From Anaerolineae bacterium (GTDB lineage: Bacteria > Chloroflexota > Anaerolineae > DUEN01), in the NCBI GenBank assembly GCA_021159845.1, contig JAGHDS010000024.1:1-6886 (forward strand): a stretch of DNA of 6,886 nucleotides, written 5' to 3'. The translations under genes and the position numbers were made by a program. The notes beneath the pieces were generated by a model that made no database searches, was not told the DNA's origin, and was given only the letters and a program-made list of their open reading frames with translations. Shown here piece by piece: positions 1-6,810 of this stretch (position 1 is its first letter; each line of letters begins with the position of its first letter).

Positions 1-27
1 CCCATAGCCTCACTAAGCATCCGACAT

Positions 28-64
28 AACAAAAGCCCCCAACGCTGCCGGGGCGTCGGGGGCT
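28..64 (-). terminator. Intrinsic (Rho-independent) terminator after the Lon-domain lipoprotein gene
   Basis: Two arms, 34-45 and 53-64, form a 12-bp GC-rich stem with one A/C mismatch, around a 7-base loop at 46-52. Read on the minus strand, the stem runs straight into a U-rich tract (TTTTGTT, 34 down to 28). It starts 14 bases past the stop codon at 79-81, so it is placed to end transcription of the lipoprotein gene and probably of the whole five-gene unit. The T-rich side is on the minus strand only, so it should not act on plus-strand transcripts. Confidence 0.9.
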
Positions 65-78
65 CGGAGCAACCTCCG

Positions 79-2238
79 TCACTTGGCCGGCAGGTCCCAA
101 AGCTGCAGCAGCTCCACCGGGCGTCCGCTACGCTCCAGCGAGTCCTTCACAGCCTGGCCATAATAGCCGGTGAAGTAAGCCAGCATCGAGGCCTCCACGG
201 CGGCCTGCCATTGGTAATCCAGCGCTAAAAGCTGGTCCTCGGGATCGCCCTGCCGCCAGATGCGAGCGACCTCACTGTAGTACATGGGCGGTACAGGATC
301 CTCTTTGCCCGCCAGGCGGATGAGCTCGGCTGAGCGCTCCTCGGACAGGTCCAGCATGTCTACCAGCGCCCGCTCGCCAGTGATCCGCAACACATTGCCC
401 TCTTTATCTACCTGCGCGCCCAGGCTGTAGTACTTGGCGATCAGCATAGCCATATCCGCCCAGGACGTCAGGCTGGCCCCCAGCGTCATCATCGAGCGCG
501 CGGGCTCCTCCCAAACCTCATCACTCAGAGCGTCAATGCCGAACCGCGACAACAAGGCCGTCCCATAGGACTCATCCACATTCATAAACCACGACTGCTC
601 CGCCTCCAGGGAGACCCCAGCTCTCTTGGCCTGCGGCCCCAGCACAATGCTATCGAACAGCGCTCTATTAGCATCGGCGGCCCAGCGCAACAGTTCCGCC
701 ATCACCTGTACCCGGTGATCATCTGGCGCTGGCGCGTCGCCGAACCCCATGCCCCAATCCAACGAATCTCGAGCTGTATCCAGGTAGATCTTCGCCGACA
801 CGTAGTCATCCGACGCCTCGTAGAGCAGATCCAGGAGTTGATCCTCCGTCACGTTCTGATCCTGCTTCTGCCGAAGCTGGACGGCGCGGTTGACTAAATC
901 ATCGGCCTGAGCGTTGTACCCAAAGGCGATGGCAAGGTTGGACCAGGCATCCATCAAGGCGATGGTCTCACAAGCACTGCGAGGCCGCTCGGCCTTCAGC
1001 GACTGAAGGACGGCCATGAAATCCTGTCGGCTGCTGGCGACGGCCTTGAGTTGATCGATCAGGCCGTCGAAACCCTTCTGGGCGTACACCTCATCCAACG
1101 TGGCCGCCTGTAAGCTGGCCTCCGCGTCCCACGCGGCCTCCCACGCACGCTGCTGGGCCACCGCGGCCATCCCTTGCTGCAAGGCCTGCTCCGCCAGCTT
1201 CGCCTGCTGATCCCCATACGTGGGCTCGCGATCTTGCTTGGCCTCATCGCTCAAGCTGTTGAACCGGTTCCGAGCCTCGTTATAACGAGCCAACCAGGCG
1301 ATCGTCGAGGCGCGCAGTTTATCAAAAGCGCGAGGAGGCATCTCCACCGTTCCACCCAGCGCCGGTCGAGGCAGCGGTTTGCCCGTCAGGATCTCGTAGG
1401 CCTCGAAGATGTCCTTGACCTGCCGCACCTCGATGCCCAACTTCTTCCCTACCTCGACCAAGTCCACCTGTCGCTTCAGGTTCTCATCATAATCATAGCG
1501 CTGGCCAGAGGGGATCAATACCAACTTCTTCCCCGCCTTAGCAGCACCTTCGAGCTTATGCGGGATCCCGCCCACCGGACCGATAGTGCCATCCGGATTG
1601 ATCGTGCCGGTCATGGCCGCGTCATCACGCACCGAATCCCCCAACAGCGCCGCCAGCGTCGCCACAGTTGTCAGCCCCCCAGCACTGGGCCCATCGATCC
1701 GGCCGCCACCGGCATCATAGGAGAACTCGAAATGCTCAGGATTTACTCCCAAAAGCAAGGAGGATAGGGTCACAGCCGACCAGGCAGACGCACGCCACAT
1801 AGGCCCCGTACCCTCAACCTCCGAGTTAAAGATCCCAACACGTAACCCAGGGTCCTGCTTGCGACGGATACGCACAGTGATCGTATGTGCGGACCCGGCT
1901 GCCCTCCCCTCCGATGTCTTGCGATAAGCCAGCGCGGTAACATGCACGGTGCGCTCACCACCAACCGCAGGCGTAGGCGAAGGCGCGGGAGAAGGAGCGG
2001 ACGTTGCCGTCGCAGGCGGCGGGGGAGCGTTCTGACCAGCCAACGTAGGAGTGGGTACTACGGTCACTGCCTGTTCCTCGGCCGGAGCCGCCGCAACCTG
2101 GGCCCTCGTCGGAGCCGGAGTGGGGGTGACCACGATGATGACCGGCGTCGGCTGGGATGCCCCCGGAGCACAGCTCGTGATCAACAAGGAACTAACCACG
2201 AACAGGGCGAACAACGTCGACAAGATTCCCCGTTTCAT
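79..2238 (-). CDS. Lipoprotein with Lon-type (S16) Ser-Lys protease domain and long helical C-terminal region
   Basis: This 719-residue protein is predicted to be exported and lipid-anchored. A short basic N-terminus and a hydrophobic stretch (about 5-20) lead to a lipobox, I20-T-S-C23. A Pro/Thr/Ala-rich low-complexity linker spans about 28-92. Residues about 95-290 resemble the Lon proteolytic domain (family S16): the nucleophile motif DGPSAG places Ser185, and GGIPHK places Lys228. The 43-residue Ser-Lys spacing equals that of E. coli Lon (S679/K722). The TGTINPDGTIGPVGG segment between them is typical of the non-ATPase S16 proteins of archaea and bacteria. No Walker motifs or PDZ domain are visible, so it is an ATP-independent relative, comparable in general idea to Bacillus YlbL. 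Residues about 300-719 are mostly helical and charged, and I do not recognise a domain there. The ATG start is fixed by an AGGAGGT site 4 bases upstream and by the intact signal peptide. The substrate is unknown. Confidence 0.88.
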   Translation of the reverse strand: MKRGILSTLFALFVVSSLLITSCAPGASQPTPVIIVVTPTPAPTRAQVAAAPAEEQAVTVVPTPTLAGQNAPPPPATATSAPSPAPSPTPAVGGERTVHVTALAYRKTSEGRAAGSAHTITVRIRRKQDPGLRVGIFNSEVEGTGPMWRASAWSAVTLSSLLLGVNPEHFEFSYDAGGGRIDGPSAGGLTTVATLAALLGDSVRDDAAMTGTINPDGTIGPVGGIPHKLEGAAKAGKKLVLIPSGQRYDYDENLKRQVDLVEVGKKLGIEVRQVKDIFEAYEILTGKPLPRPALGGTVEMPPRAFDKLRASTIAWLARYNEARNRFNSLSDEAKQDREPTYGDQQAKLAEQALQQGMAAVAQQRAWEAAWDAEASLQAATLDEVYAQKGFDGLIDQLKAVASSRQDFMAVLQSLKAERPRSACETIALMDAWSNLAIAFGYNAQADDLVNRAVQLRQKQDQNVTEDQLLDLLYEASDDYVSAKIYLDTARDSLDWGMGFGDAPAPDDHRVQVMAELLRWAADANRALFDSIVLGPQAKRAGVSLEAEQSWFMNVDESYGTALLSRFGIDALSDEVWEEPARSMMTLGASLTSWADMAMLIAKYYSLGAQVDKEGNVLRITGERALVDMLDLSEERSAELIRLAGKEDPVPPMYYSEVARIWRQGDPEDQLLALDYQWQAAVEASMLAYFTGYYGQAVKDSLERSGRPVELLQLWDLPAK

Positions 2239-2353
2239 CTCTACCTCCTAATCGCTAAGGCTGTCGAAAAGTGGGGGAGAGAGTAAGCGTCCTTAAGCAA
2301 CCCGGGAGTAATGGATCCGATAGGCCAAGTCGGGCTCAGGCGGACATCATCAT
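2239..2353. other. 115-bp intergenic gap without a convincing promoter or terminator
   Basis: This gap lies between the transporter stop and the lipoprotein start. Apart from the ribosome binding site at 2243-2249, I find no stable hairpin with a T-tract and no good paired -35/-10 on the minus strand. The lipoprotein gene may therefore be read through from upstream, or use a promoter too weak to recognise by eye. Confidence 0.5.
2243..2249 (-). promoter_or_regulatory. Consensus ribosome binding site of the Lon-domain lipoprotein gene
   Basis: Minus-strand AGGAGGT, a full anti-16S match, ends 4 bases before the ATG at 2236-2238. It confirms the start and implies strong translation initiation. 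Confidence 0.85.
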
Positions 2354-2971
2354 TCAAAAAACGCCAGCCCCCATCAGCCCTCCCATCACCAGGAAGAGCA
2401 CGGATGAAGCCTTCAACAACAACCGCTCTGGAAGCCACCGGCGTAGATGATACCCCCCGACCACGCCTATAGCCGTGACAAGGACCAGCGCCAGCGCCCC
2501 GCCAGCAAATATCACCCAGGGCGCTAATCGCCTACAAGCCAACCCCATAACGGCAAGCTGCGTCTTGTCGCCCAACTCGGCGAAAAAAAGCAAGGTCGCT
2601 GTACTGCTAAAAGCCCGCCAATCCCAGAGGCCGTCCTGGCTAGCCAGGGAGGATACCTCACACCCAAGTTCCTCCCCATTAGCGACTTTAACACCTGTGC
2701 GAGTAGCCTCCCGCCAGATTAACACCCCCATGACCACGAAGGCCAGCGCCGCCACAATCCGAATCACATCCTGAGGGACAAAGGTCCTCAACACCTGGCC
2801 CCCCACCACGCCCAAGGCAGTCACGAGCACTAAGGACGAAGCACCCCCCACGAACACGGGAAATGGACGCCGATACCGACAAGTCTGCGTGATGACAGCA
2901 AGCTGCGTCTTATCGCCTAACTCCGCTACGAAAACCAGCCCAAAAGTTGAGAGGAAAGAGCCCCAGTTCAT
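2354..2971 (-). CDS. GDT1/TMEM165 (UPF0016) family divalent cation transporter, probably Mn2+ export
   Basis: This 205-residue integral membrane protein carries the family signature E-L-G-D-K-T twice, at residues 17-22 and 132-137. The acidic residues (E17, D20, E132, D135) are the expected cation-binding site. Each copy opens a half of about three hydrophobic segments: roughly 8-25, 37-60 and 68-85, then 120-140, 150-170 and 183-205. A polar loop (about 87-117) joins the halves, giving the usual inverted-repeat layout of two three-helix modules. Characterised relatives move Mn2+ (bacterial MneA/Mnx types) or Ca2+/Mn2+ (yeast Gdt1, human TMEM165), generally by H+ or cation exchange. Mn2+ efflux is the best guess here; the specificity is inferred. 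The ATG start places the first motif at the standard distance from the N-terminus. However, only a weak G-rich stretch (GGGGG, 3 bases upstream) could serve as a ribosome binding site. The gene follows a heptamer repeat array. Confidence 0.9.
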   Translation of the reverse strand: MNWGSFLSTFGLVFVAELGDKTQLAVITQTCRYRRPFPVFVGGASSLVLVTALGVVGGQVLRTFVPQDVIRIVAALAFVVMGVLIWREATRTGVKVANGEELGCEVSSLASQDGLWDWRAFSSTATLLFFAELGDKTQLAVMGLACRRLAPWVIFAGGALALVLVTAIGVVGGYHLRRWLPERLLLKASSVLFLVMGGLMGAGVF

Positions 2972-2983
2972 ACGCCCCCATAC

Positions 2984-3060
2984 GATTCAGGATACAAGAT
3001 ACAGGATGCAGGATACAGGATACAGGATACAGGATACACGATGCAAGATGCAGGATTAAG
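2984..3060. repeat. Degenerate heptamer tandem array, 11 units of GATACAG
   Basis: Eleven consecutive 7-base units follow the consensus GATACAG (minus strand CTGTATC). Four units are exact: 2998-3004, 3012-3018, 3019-3025 and 3026-3032. The others differ at one to three positions (GATTCAG, GATACAA, GATGCAG, GATACAC, GATGCAA, GATTAAG). The centre is the most uniform and the ends are decayed, as expected for an array that grows and shrinks by slippage. It fills most of the 118-bp gap between the carbon-nitrogen hydrolase stop and the transporter start, ending 12 bases before that start codon. It therefore sits in the transporter's leader or promoter region. Similar heptamer arrays are known as scattered intergenic repeats in cyanobacteria (STRRs); whether this array is one of a dispersed family cannot be told from one window. 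Confidence 0.93.
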
Positions 3061-3089
3061 GTACAGGACAGGGACAAAACAGCTCACGC

Positions 3090-3977
3090 CTATCGTCTGG
3101 CCTCGGCCCGGATGAAGGGTGGTTCGACCCTGGAGGATGTCAGCTCAGTGTAACACCGAGGACGCCGGAATGCATTCCCCCAGATCTCCCGGCTCCGGTA
3201 GGCCCGGAGGCCATCCAGGTCGAAGCTCGCCATATAGATACCCTCGGCCTCACCGGCCTCGACGAGCAGCATATCGCGTGAAGCACCATCCTCACCAAAC
3301 GCCATCCCGTCAAAAGCAATGGAGTGCCCATTGCATTTCGGCGCGGCGTAGTTGGCCATCGCGACGCCGACCATGTTCTCGTACGCCCGCGTCCTGAGCT
3401 GAGCGATCCGATTCCGCTCTATGCCACAGGCATTGGGTGTCAAAATGATCTCCGCCCCCTTCAGCATCAATATCCTGGCACTCTCCGGGAACTCGCGATC
3501 ATAGCAGATCATGGCACCGACTTTGACATGCCCTCTCGCTGTATCCAACACGCCCACGTAGAAGTCATCGCCGGGCGTCAGCGCGGCCTCCAGGTTGAAG
3601 TCACACGTGTGAACCTTGGCATAGGTCAACACGATCTCACCGTGCCGGTCGATCAACGAGACGGTGTTACGCGGCGGGCCATCCCACCGCTCTAAGTATG
3701 TGATCGCGATGGCCATGTCCAACTCACGCGCCAGCTCTCGGAAACCGGTTACGAACGCGCCATCCCGACAGACGGCCTGAGTGTGCCATCCCTCCCGCTC
3801 CCCCATCCGCGATATCTCCAACAGGGAATAACCGACGTTCCACATCTCCGGGAACAAAGCGATATCGGCTCCCATCCCCCTTGCCTGGCGACAAAAGGCC
3901 ATCCCCTTCGCCCGGTTCGCCTCCTGGTCGATACCAAACGGCACCATCTGCAACAGAGCGACATTCAGCCTGCTCAC
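3090..3977 (-). CDS. Carbon-nitrogen hydrolase (nitrilase superfamily amidohydrolase)
   Basis: This 295-residue, probably cytoplasmic enzyme has no signal peptide or membrane segment and matches the usual length of single-domain family members. The Glu-Lys-Cys triad is readable: E44 in LFPEMWN, K121 in YAKVHTCDF, and the nucleophile C158 in MICYDREFPES. The auxiliary E130 (DFNLEAALTPG) is also in place. The segment RTRAYENMVGVAMANY (about 195-210) is the conserved region after the nucleophile, best known from N-carbamoylputrescine and N-carbamyl amino acid amidases. The enzyme should hydrolyse a non-peptide C-N bond (amide, carbamoyl or nitrile) through a thioester intermediate. The substrate cannot be assigned. 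Translation starts at GTG, supported by AAAGGAG 8 bases upstream. The gene lies 24 bp after the glycoside-hydrolase-like gene, so it is almost certainly co-transcribed with it. No terminator is visible after its TAG stop. Confidence 0.9.
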   Translation of the reverse strand: MSRLNVALLQMVPFGIDQEANRAKGMAFCRQARGMGADIALFPEMWNVGYSLLEISRMGEREGWHTQAVCRDGAFVTGFRELARELDMAIAITYLERWDGPPRNTVSLIDRHGEIVLTYAKVHTCDFNLEAALTPGDDFYVGVLDTARGHVKVGAMICYDREFPESARILMLKGAEIILTPNACGIERNRIAQLRTRAYENMVGVAMANYAAPKCNGHSIAFDGMAFGEDGASRDMLLVEAGEAEGIYMASFDLDGLRAYRSREIWGNAFRRPRCYTELTSSRVEPPFIRAEARR

Positions 3978-3985
3978 GCGTGAAT

Positions 3986-3992
3986 CTCCTTT
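3986..3992 (-). promoter_or_regulatory. Ribosome binding site that fixes the GTG start of the carbon-nitrogen hydrolase
   Basis: Minus-strand AAAGGAG sits 8 bases before the GTG at 3975-3977, inside the 24-bp gap after the upstream gene's stop. It supports GTG as the start, with the protein beginning MSRLNVALLQ, the usual first beta strand of this fold. Confidence 0.8.
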
Positions 3993-4001
3993 CCCAACGG
4001 C

Positions 4002-4994
4002 TCACTCCGAGAGCCAGGCGTCCACCCGCTCCGGAACAGCAAGCAGTCCTTCCAGGGTGAACACCATCACCGTTCCGTCGGAGGCCCGGGCTGCCTCCTC
4101 GCACGCGGCAGCGAACTCCGGGGTCGGGTAGGCATCAGGAGAGTCCACAGCCTCAATGATCGGCCACACGGTACGCCCCGATCGCTCGCGAACCCAACGC
4201 GATACACGTCCCACCCATTCTACATCCCGGCCACACATGCGATGATACACCATCGGCGAGAAGACATCGACATACGGTGCCATCCGCGCCGGATCCTGCC
4301 CGACGATGCGCAGGAACGCTTGGTCGAAGTCCTCATCCGTCCACGGCACGGTAAAGGCCCCCAGAATGGCATCCGGGAGATGCTTCCGCAGCCGGGCGCG
4401 CGCCTCAGCCACGAAGGAGACGATCTGCTGACATCGCCAGTCGAACCAGGCATCGGCGACATTGTCCAGAATCCACCGCGCCGCTTCCGCCGGGGCACCG
4501 GGATCCACCGGGAGCACAATACCTGCATCAGCCTCGAATTGGCGCAATGTGACGGGATCGAACGAGCTGTGATAGAGGTGAGGCCGGGGACACTCCCAGC
4601 GCGCCGGCCAGCGAATGGCATCGAGCCATAGGCCATCCACCCGAGCCATCTGGGCCAGGGATTCCAGTTCGTCCAGCCGATGCGCCCGCAGCTCGGGCAA
4701 GGTGGGGATGAGGGGCTCGTACCACTCCTCGCGCGGGGCGGGCGTCCCATCGGTCGTGATAGGACGGGAGCCAGGAAACCGATCCCACAGGCCGCTCCCG
4801 GAAAACACACCGAGGGAGACGTACACCTCAATGCCAGCCACATGCAGTACATCGACCAGCCTGGGGTCCGGGCTATGCACGAATACGCCGGTGCACCCCG
4901 CCGCCTTCAAGCGCTCCCCGATTTCCTCGGCCCCCAGATCGGCCAACGCCGGAATGCCCGAATGCAGGTGGTAACCAATCCGACGTCGCCTCAT
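4002..4994 (-). CDS. TIM-barrel glycoside-hydrolase-like protein of unknown substrate
   Basis: This 330-residue protein lacks a signal peptide. Alternating strands and helices suggest a TIM barrel: IGYHLH (6-11), a helix, GVFVHS (36-41), IEVYVSLGVF (55-64), VDGLWLDAIRWP (119-130), ILGAFTVPW (210-218), VDVFSPMVYHRM (242-253), VWPIIEAVD (276-284) and TVMVFTLEG (308-316). The pattern GLWLD-x-IRWP, followed by strands ending in acidic or aromatic residues, resembles the 'hypothetical glycosyl hydrolase' (GHL) and family-10-like groups. D125, D243, E281 and E315 are candidate active-site positions by location at strand ends. Catalytic activity is inferred, not shown. The ATG start overlaps the stop of the dynamin-like gene as ATGA, with AGGAGA 6 bases upstream, so translation is probably coupled. 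Cytoplasmic location is unusual for an enzyme acting on external polysaccharide and points to an internal substrate or a non-catalytic role. Confidence 0.7.
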   Translation of the reverse strand: MRRRRIGYHLHSGIPALADLGAEEIGERLKAAGCTGVFVHSPDPRLVDVLHVAGIEVYVSLGVFSGSGLWDRFPGSRPITTDGTPAPREEWYEPLIPTLPELRAHRLDELESLAQMARVDGLWLDAIRWPARWECPRPHLYHSSFDPVTLRQFEADAGIVLPVDPGAPAEAARWILDNVADAWFDWRCQQIVSFVAEARARLRKHLPDAILGAFTVPWTDEDFDQAFLRIVGQDPARMAPYVDVFSPMVYHRMCGRDVEWVGRVSRWVRERSGRTVWPIIEAVDSPDAYPTPEFAAACEEAARASDGTVMVFTLEGLLAVPERVDAWLSE

Positions 4995-6736
4995 TGCCCC
5001 TCTCCTATCTCCAATCGTAAGCGCCGCAACTCTGCCTGAATCTCGCTCAATTCCCGTTCCGCCTGCTCCAGTTTCTCCTGTTCACCGCGCACGAAACGAG
5101 CATAAGGAGCCAGTGCATCCCGAATCCGCGCCAGCGAACGCGTCAGCTCCTCCTCGAACTGACGGGTGAGGACATCAGAGAGCTGGCTACGCAGCGCGTC
5201 CACGCGAGCGCGCAGCTCGTTTTTCGCCTTGCGCCGCCGCGCGGGGAGCACGTAGAACCCAAATGCAGCGACGACGCTGGCCGCCAGCAACCCGGTCACG
5301 TCAGCCAGCGTCGTCGCCAAGAGCTTGACTAGCAACGCTCCCAATCCCACGGCGCCGACCTCCACCAACGCCGTCTGGGCCACCGCCGTCTGCACCGATG
5401 AGGCGATCTCGCGCGCTTGCCGGTCGTGATCGTAACTACGCACAACCTGTTGCGCCGCCCGGCCAACCGAGTCGAGCAGCTTACGACGGTTCAGCTCGAA
5501 GTCCCCACCGACGCGGCCGATGATGCGATCCTCGTGCTCGGCCGCCCGACGGTTCACGTACTCCATCACCGCCTGCCACTGGCGGAAGTCCTGATCCACG
5601 AGCCAGTCGATCATCTCACCAACGTAGGCTTCTACACGAGCCACCGTGTCGGCGACCACAACGCGGTTGAACTCCCCACGCAGACGTTCCGGGTTCAGCA
5701 GATCCAGGAGACGCCCCAGCCGCACCGTCTCATCGAAGAAATCCAGCCCTCGTATCGTCATCTCATTCAGCGTGTTGTCGATGCGACTCAAGTGGTATCG
5801 GAAGTCACGCCGCATATCGGCCTCGTATACGGCAAGCTGGGACTCGACGGCTTCCAGCGTCGCGACGTCCTCGGCCAAGAGCGATCGGCGCCCTCGCACG
5901 ACCTCCATATACCGTCCCGCCAGGCGCTGAGCGACGCCCAAAGGGCTGAGCAACTTCAGCCGGATCCGCTCGGTCTCGTCGAGGGTACGCAGAATGTACG
6001 TCTCCAGTGGGGCAAAACGAGATCGTTCCCACAACGCATCTCGCTCCGCGCCCTCTGGAGCCATTTTCGAGCGCAGGGCCAGGCGAGCGGACACAGGGAA
6101 TATCTCCGGGCGAATCCCTAACAATCTCTGAGCACCCTCTTGAACAAACGTTACGACCTGATCTACCTCCTCGGGAGTCTCCAACAGGTCGATCTTATTG
6201 ATGACAACCACGACCTTTTTCCCCCAGGCCTGGATCAGTTCCAGGAAAGCCCGTTCGGATTCGGAGAAGGGGCGATCGGCCGAGGTGACGAAGAGGACGA
6301 GATCACTGCGAGGGATGAATGCCTCCGTGACCTGCTGATGCTGTTGGATGACGGCGTTCGTGCCCGGCGTATCGACGATGCTGATGTCCCGCAACCATTC
6401 CGCCGGATAGGCGAGGATCACAACGCCGCTGGGATCGATATGACGATCATTATGGCCGTAACGAAGCATGTGGATTTGCGCTGTGGTGAGGGTCACCCCC
6501 TCCGGCAGGAAGGGCTCACCGAGTAAAGCGTTAATGAAAGCCGACTTGCCGGAGTTGAATTCGCCCACGACGACGAGGAGAAAGAGCTCATCGAGCTGTC
6601 GCCGGGCCCGACGCAACGTATCCACGTCGGCAGGGTCGGCATCCAGCCGATGGAGCACGCCCTCCAATCGCGTTAACGCCTCACGCTCCTCCCGGAGCCA
6701 CTCGTCCTGCCGAGAGGTCAGAAACCGGCGCAGCAC
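4991..6736 (-). CDS. Bacterial dynamin-like GTPase with hydrophobic membrane-insertion region
   Basis: This 581-residue protein has a complete N-terminal GTPase domain: G1 GEFNSGKS (58-65), G2 threonines in TLTTA (82-86), G3 DTPG (122-125), G4 NKID (180-183) and G5 SAR (216-218). The FNSGKSAFINALLG context and spacing fit the Dynamin_N family rather than Era or EngA GTPases. Residues about 260-450 are long charged helices (stalk-like). A hydrophobic block at about 455-497 could form one or two membrane segments or a membrane-binding paddle, and the C-terminus (about 503-577) is a probable coiled coil. Such proteins polymerise on membranes and remodel, fuse or protect them in a GTP-dependent way. 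The GTG start has AGGAGG 4 bases upstream and an in-frame stop just before, so no longer start is possible. It is the first gene after the promoter at 6782-6810, and only one dynamin-like gene is present here, whereas many such genes occur in pairs. Confidence 0.88.
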   Translation of the reverse strand: MLRRFLTSRQDEWLREEREALTRLEGVLHRLDADPADVDTLRRARRQLDELFLLVVVGEFNSGKSAFINALLGEPFLPEGVTLTTAQIHMLRYGHNDRHIDPSGVVILAYPAEWLRDISIVDTPGTNAVIQQHQQVTEAFIPRSDLVLFVTSADRPFSESERAFLELIQAWGKKVVVVINKIDLLETPEEVDQVVTFVQEGAQRLLGIRPEIFPVSARLALRSKMAPEGAERDALWERSRFAPLETYILRTLDETERIRLKLLSPLGVAQRLAGRYMEVVRGRRSLLAEDVATLEAVESQLAVYEADMRRDFRYHLSRIDNTLNEMTIRGLDFFDETVRLGRLLDLLNPERLRGEFNRVVVADTVARVEAYVGEMIDWLVDQDFRQWQAVMEYVNRRAAEHEDRIIGRVGGDFELNRRKLLDSVGRAAQQVVRSYDHDRQAREIASSVQTAVAQTALVEVGAVGLGALLVKLLATTLADVTGLLAASVVAAFGFYVLPARRRKAKNELRARVDALRSQLSDVLTRQFEEELTRSLARIRDALAPYARFVRGEQEKLEQAERELSEIQAELRRLRLEIGEGQ

Positions 6737-6740
6737 GCTT

Positions 6741-6746
6741 CCTCCT
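6741..6746 (-). promoter_or_regulatory. Ribosome binding site that fixes the GTG start of the dynamin-like gene
   Basis: Minus-strand AGGAGG lies 4 bases ahead of the GTG at 6734-6736, a somewhat tight spacing. An in-frame TGA a few codons upstream rules out an earlier start. Confidence 0.75.
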
Positions 6747-6781
6747 GATCATCAAGGGGTCTACACAGCGTAACAACGCCA

Positions 6782-6810
6782 AGTATAGCATGGAAGAATA
6801 TCAGGCACAA
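6782..6810 (-). promoter_or_regulatory. Sigma-70-type promoter with extended -10, upstream of the dynamin-like operon
   Basis: On the minus strand, the -10 box TATACT (6782-6787, five of six consensus bases) is preceded by TGC (6788-6790), an extended -10 element. A weak -35, TTGTGC (6805-6810), stands exactly 17 bases away. Transcription would start near 6775, giving a leader of about 38 bases before the GTG. This is the only good promoter pattern seen in the window, and it is well placed to drive at least the first three genes. The call rests on visual match only. Confidence 0.65.

Noticed and set aside
1174..1767. A 197-codon plus-strand frame opposite the Lon-domain gene.
   Set aside because: It is antisense to a clearly functional protease domain and has no family-like sequence or start signals, so it is a shadow of the real gene.
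2984..3060. The short repeats as a possible CRISPR array or replication iterons.
   Set aside because: The units are 7 bases with no spacers, no Cas or Rep gene is nearby, and the pattern is simple slippage-type tandem repetition.
2972..3089. A Mn2+-sensing yybP-ykoY riboswitch ahead of the transporter, as seen for some members of this family.
   Set aside because: The 118-bp gap is mostly heptamer repeat, leaving too little room for the aptamer, and none of its conserved loop elements are visible.
2947..3153. A 68-codon plus-strand reading frame through the heptamer array, giving a RIQDTGY-like 7-residue peptide repeat.
   Set aside because: A 7-base repeat free of stops reads as a 7-residue repeat in any frame. 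The frame starts inside the antisense of the transporter gene, and I see no ribosome binding site or promoter for it.
5417..6121. A 234-codon open frame on the plus strand opposite the dynamin-like gene.
   Set aside because: Long antisense frames are common opposite GC-rich coding DNA. The protein has no recognisable motif, and the minus-strand frame contains a full set of GTPase motifs.
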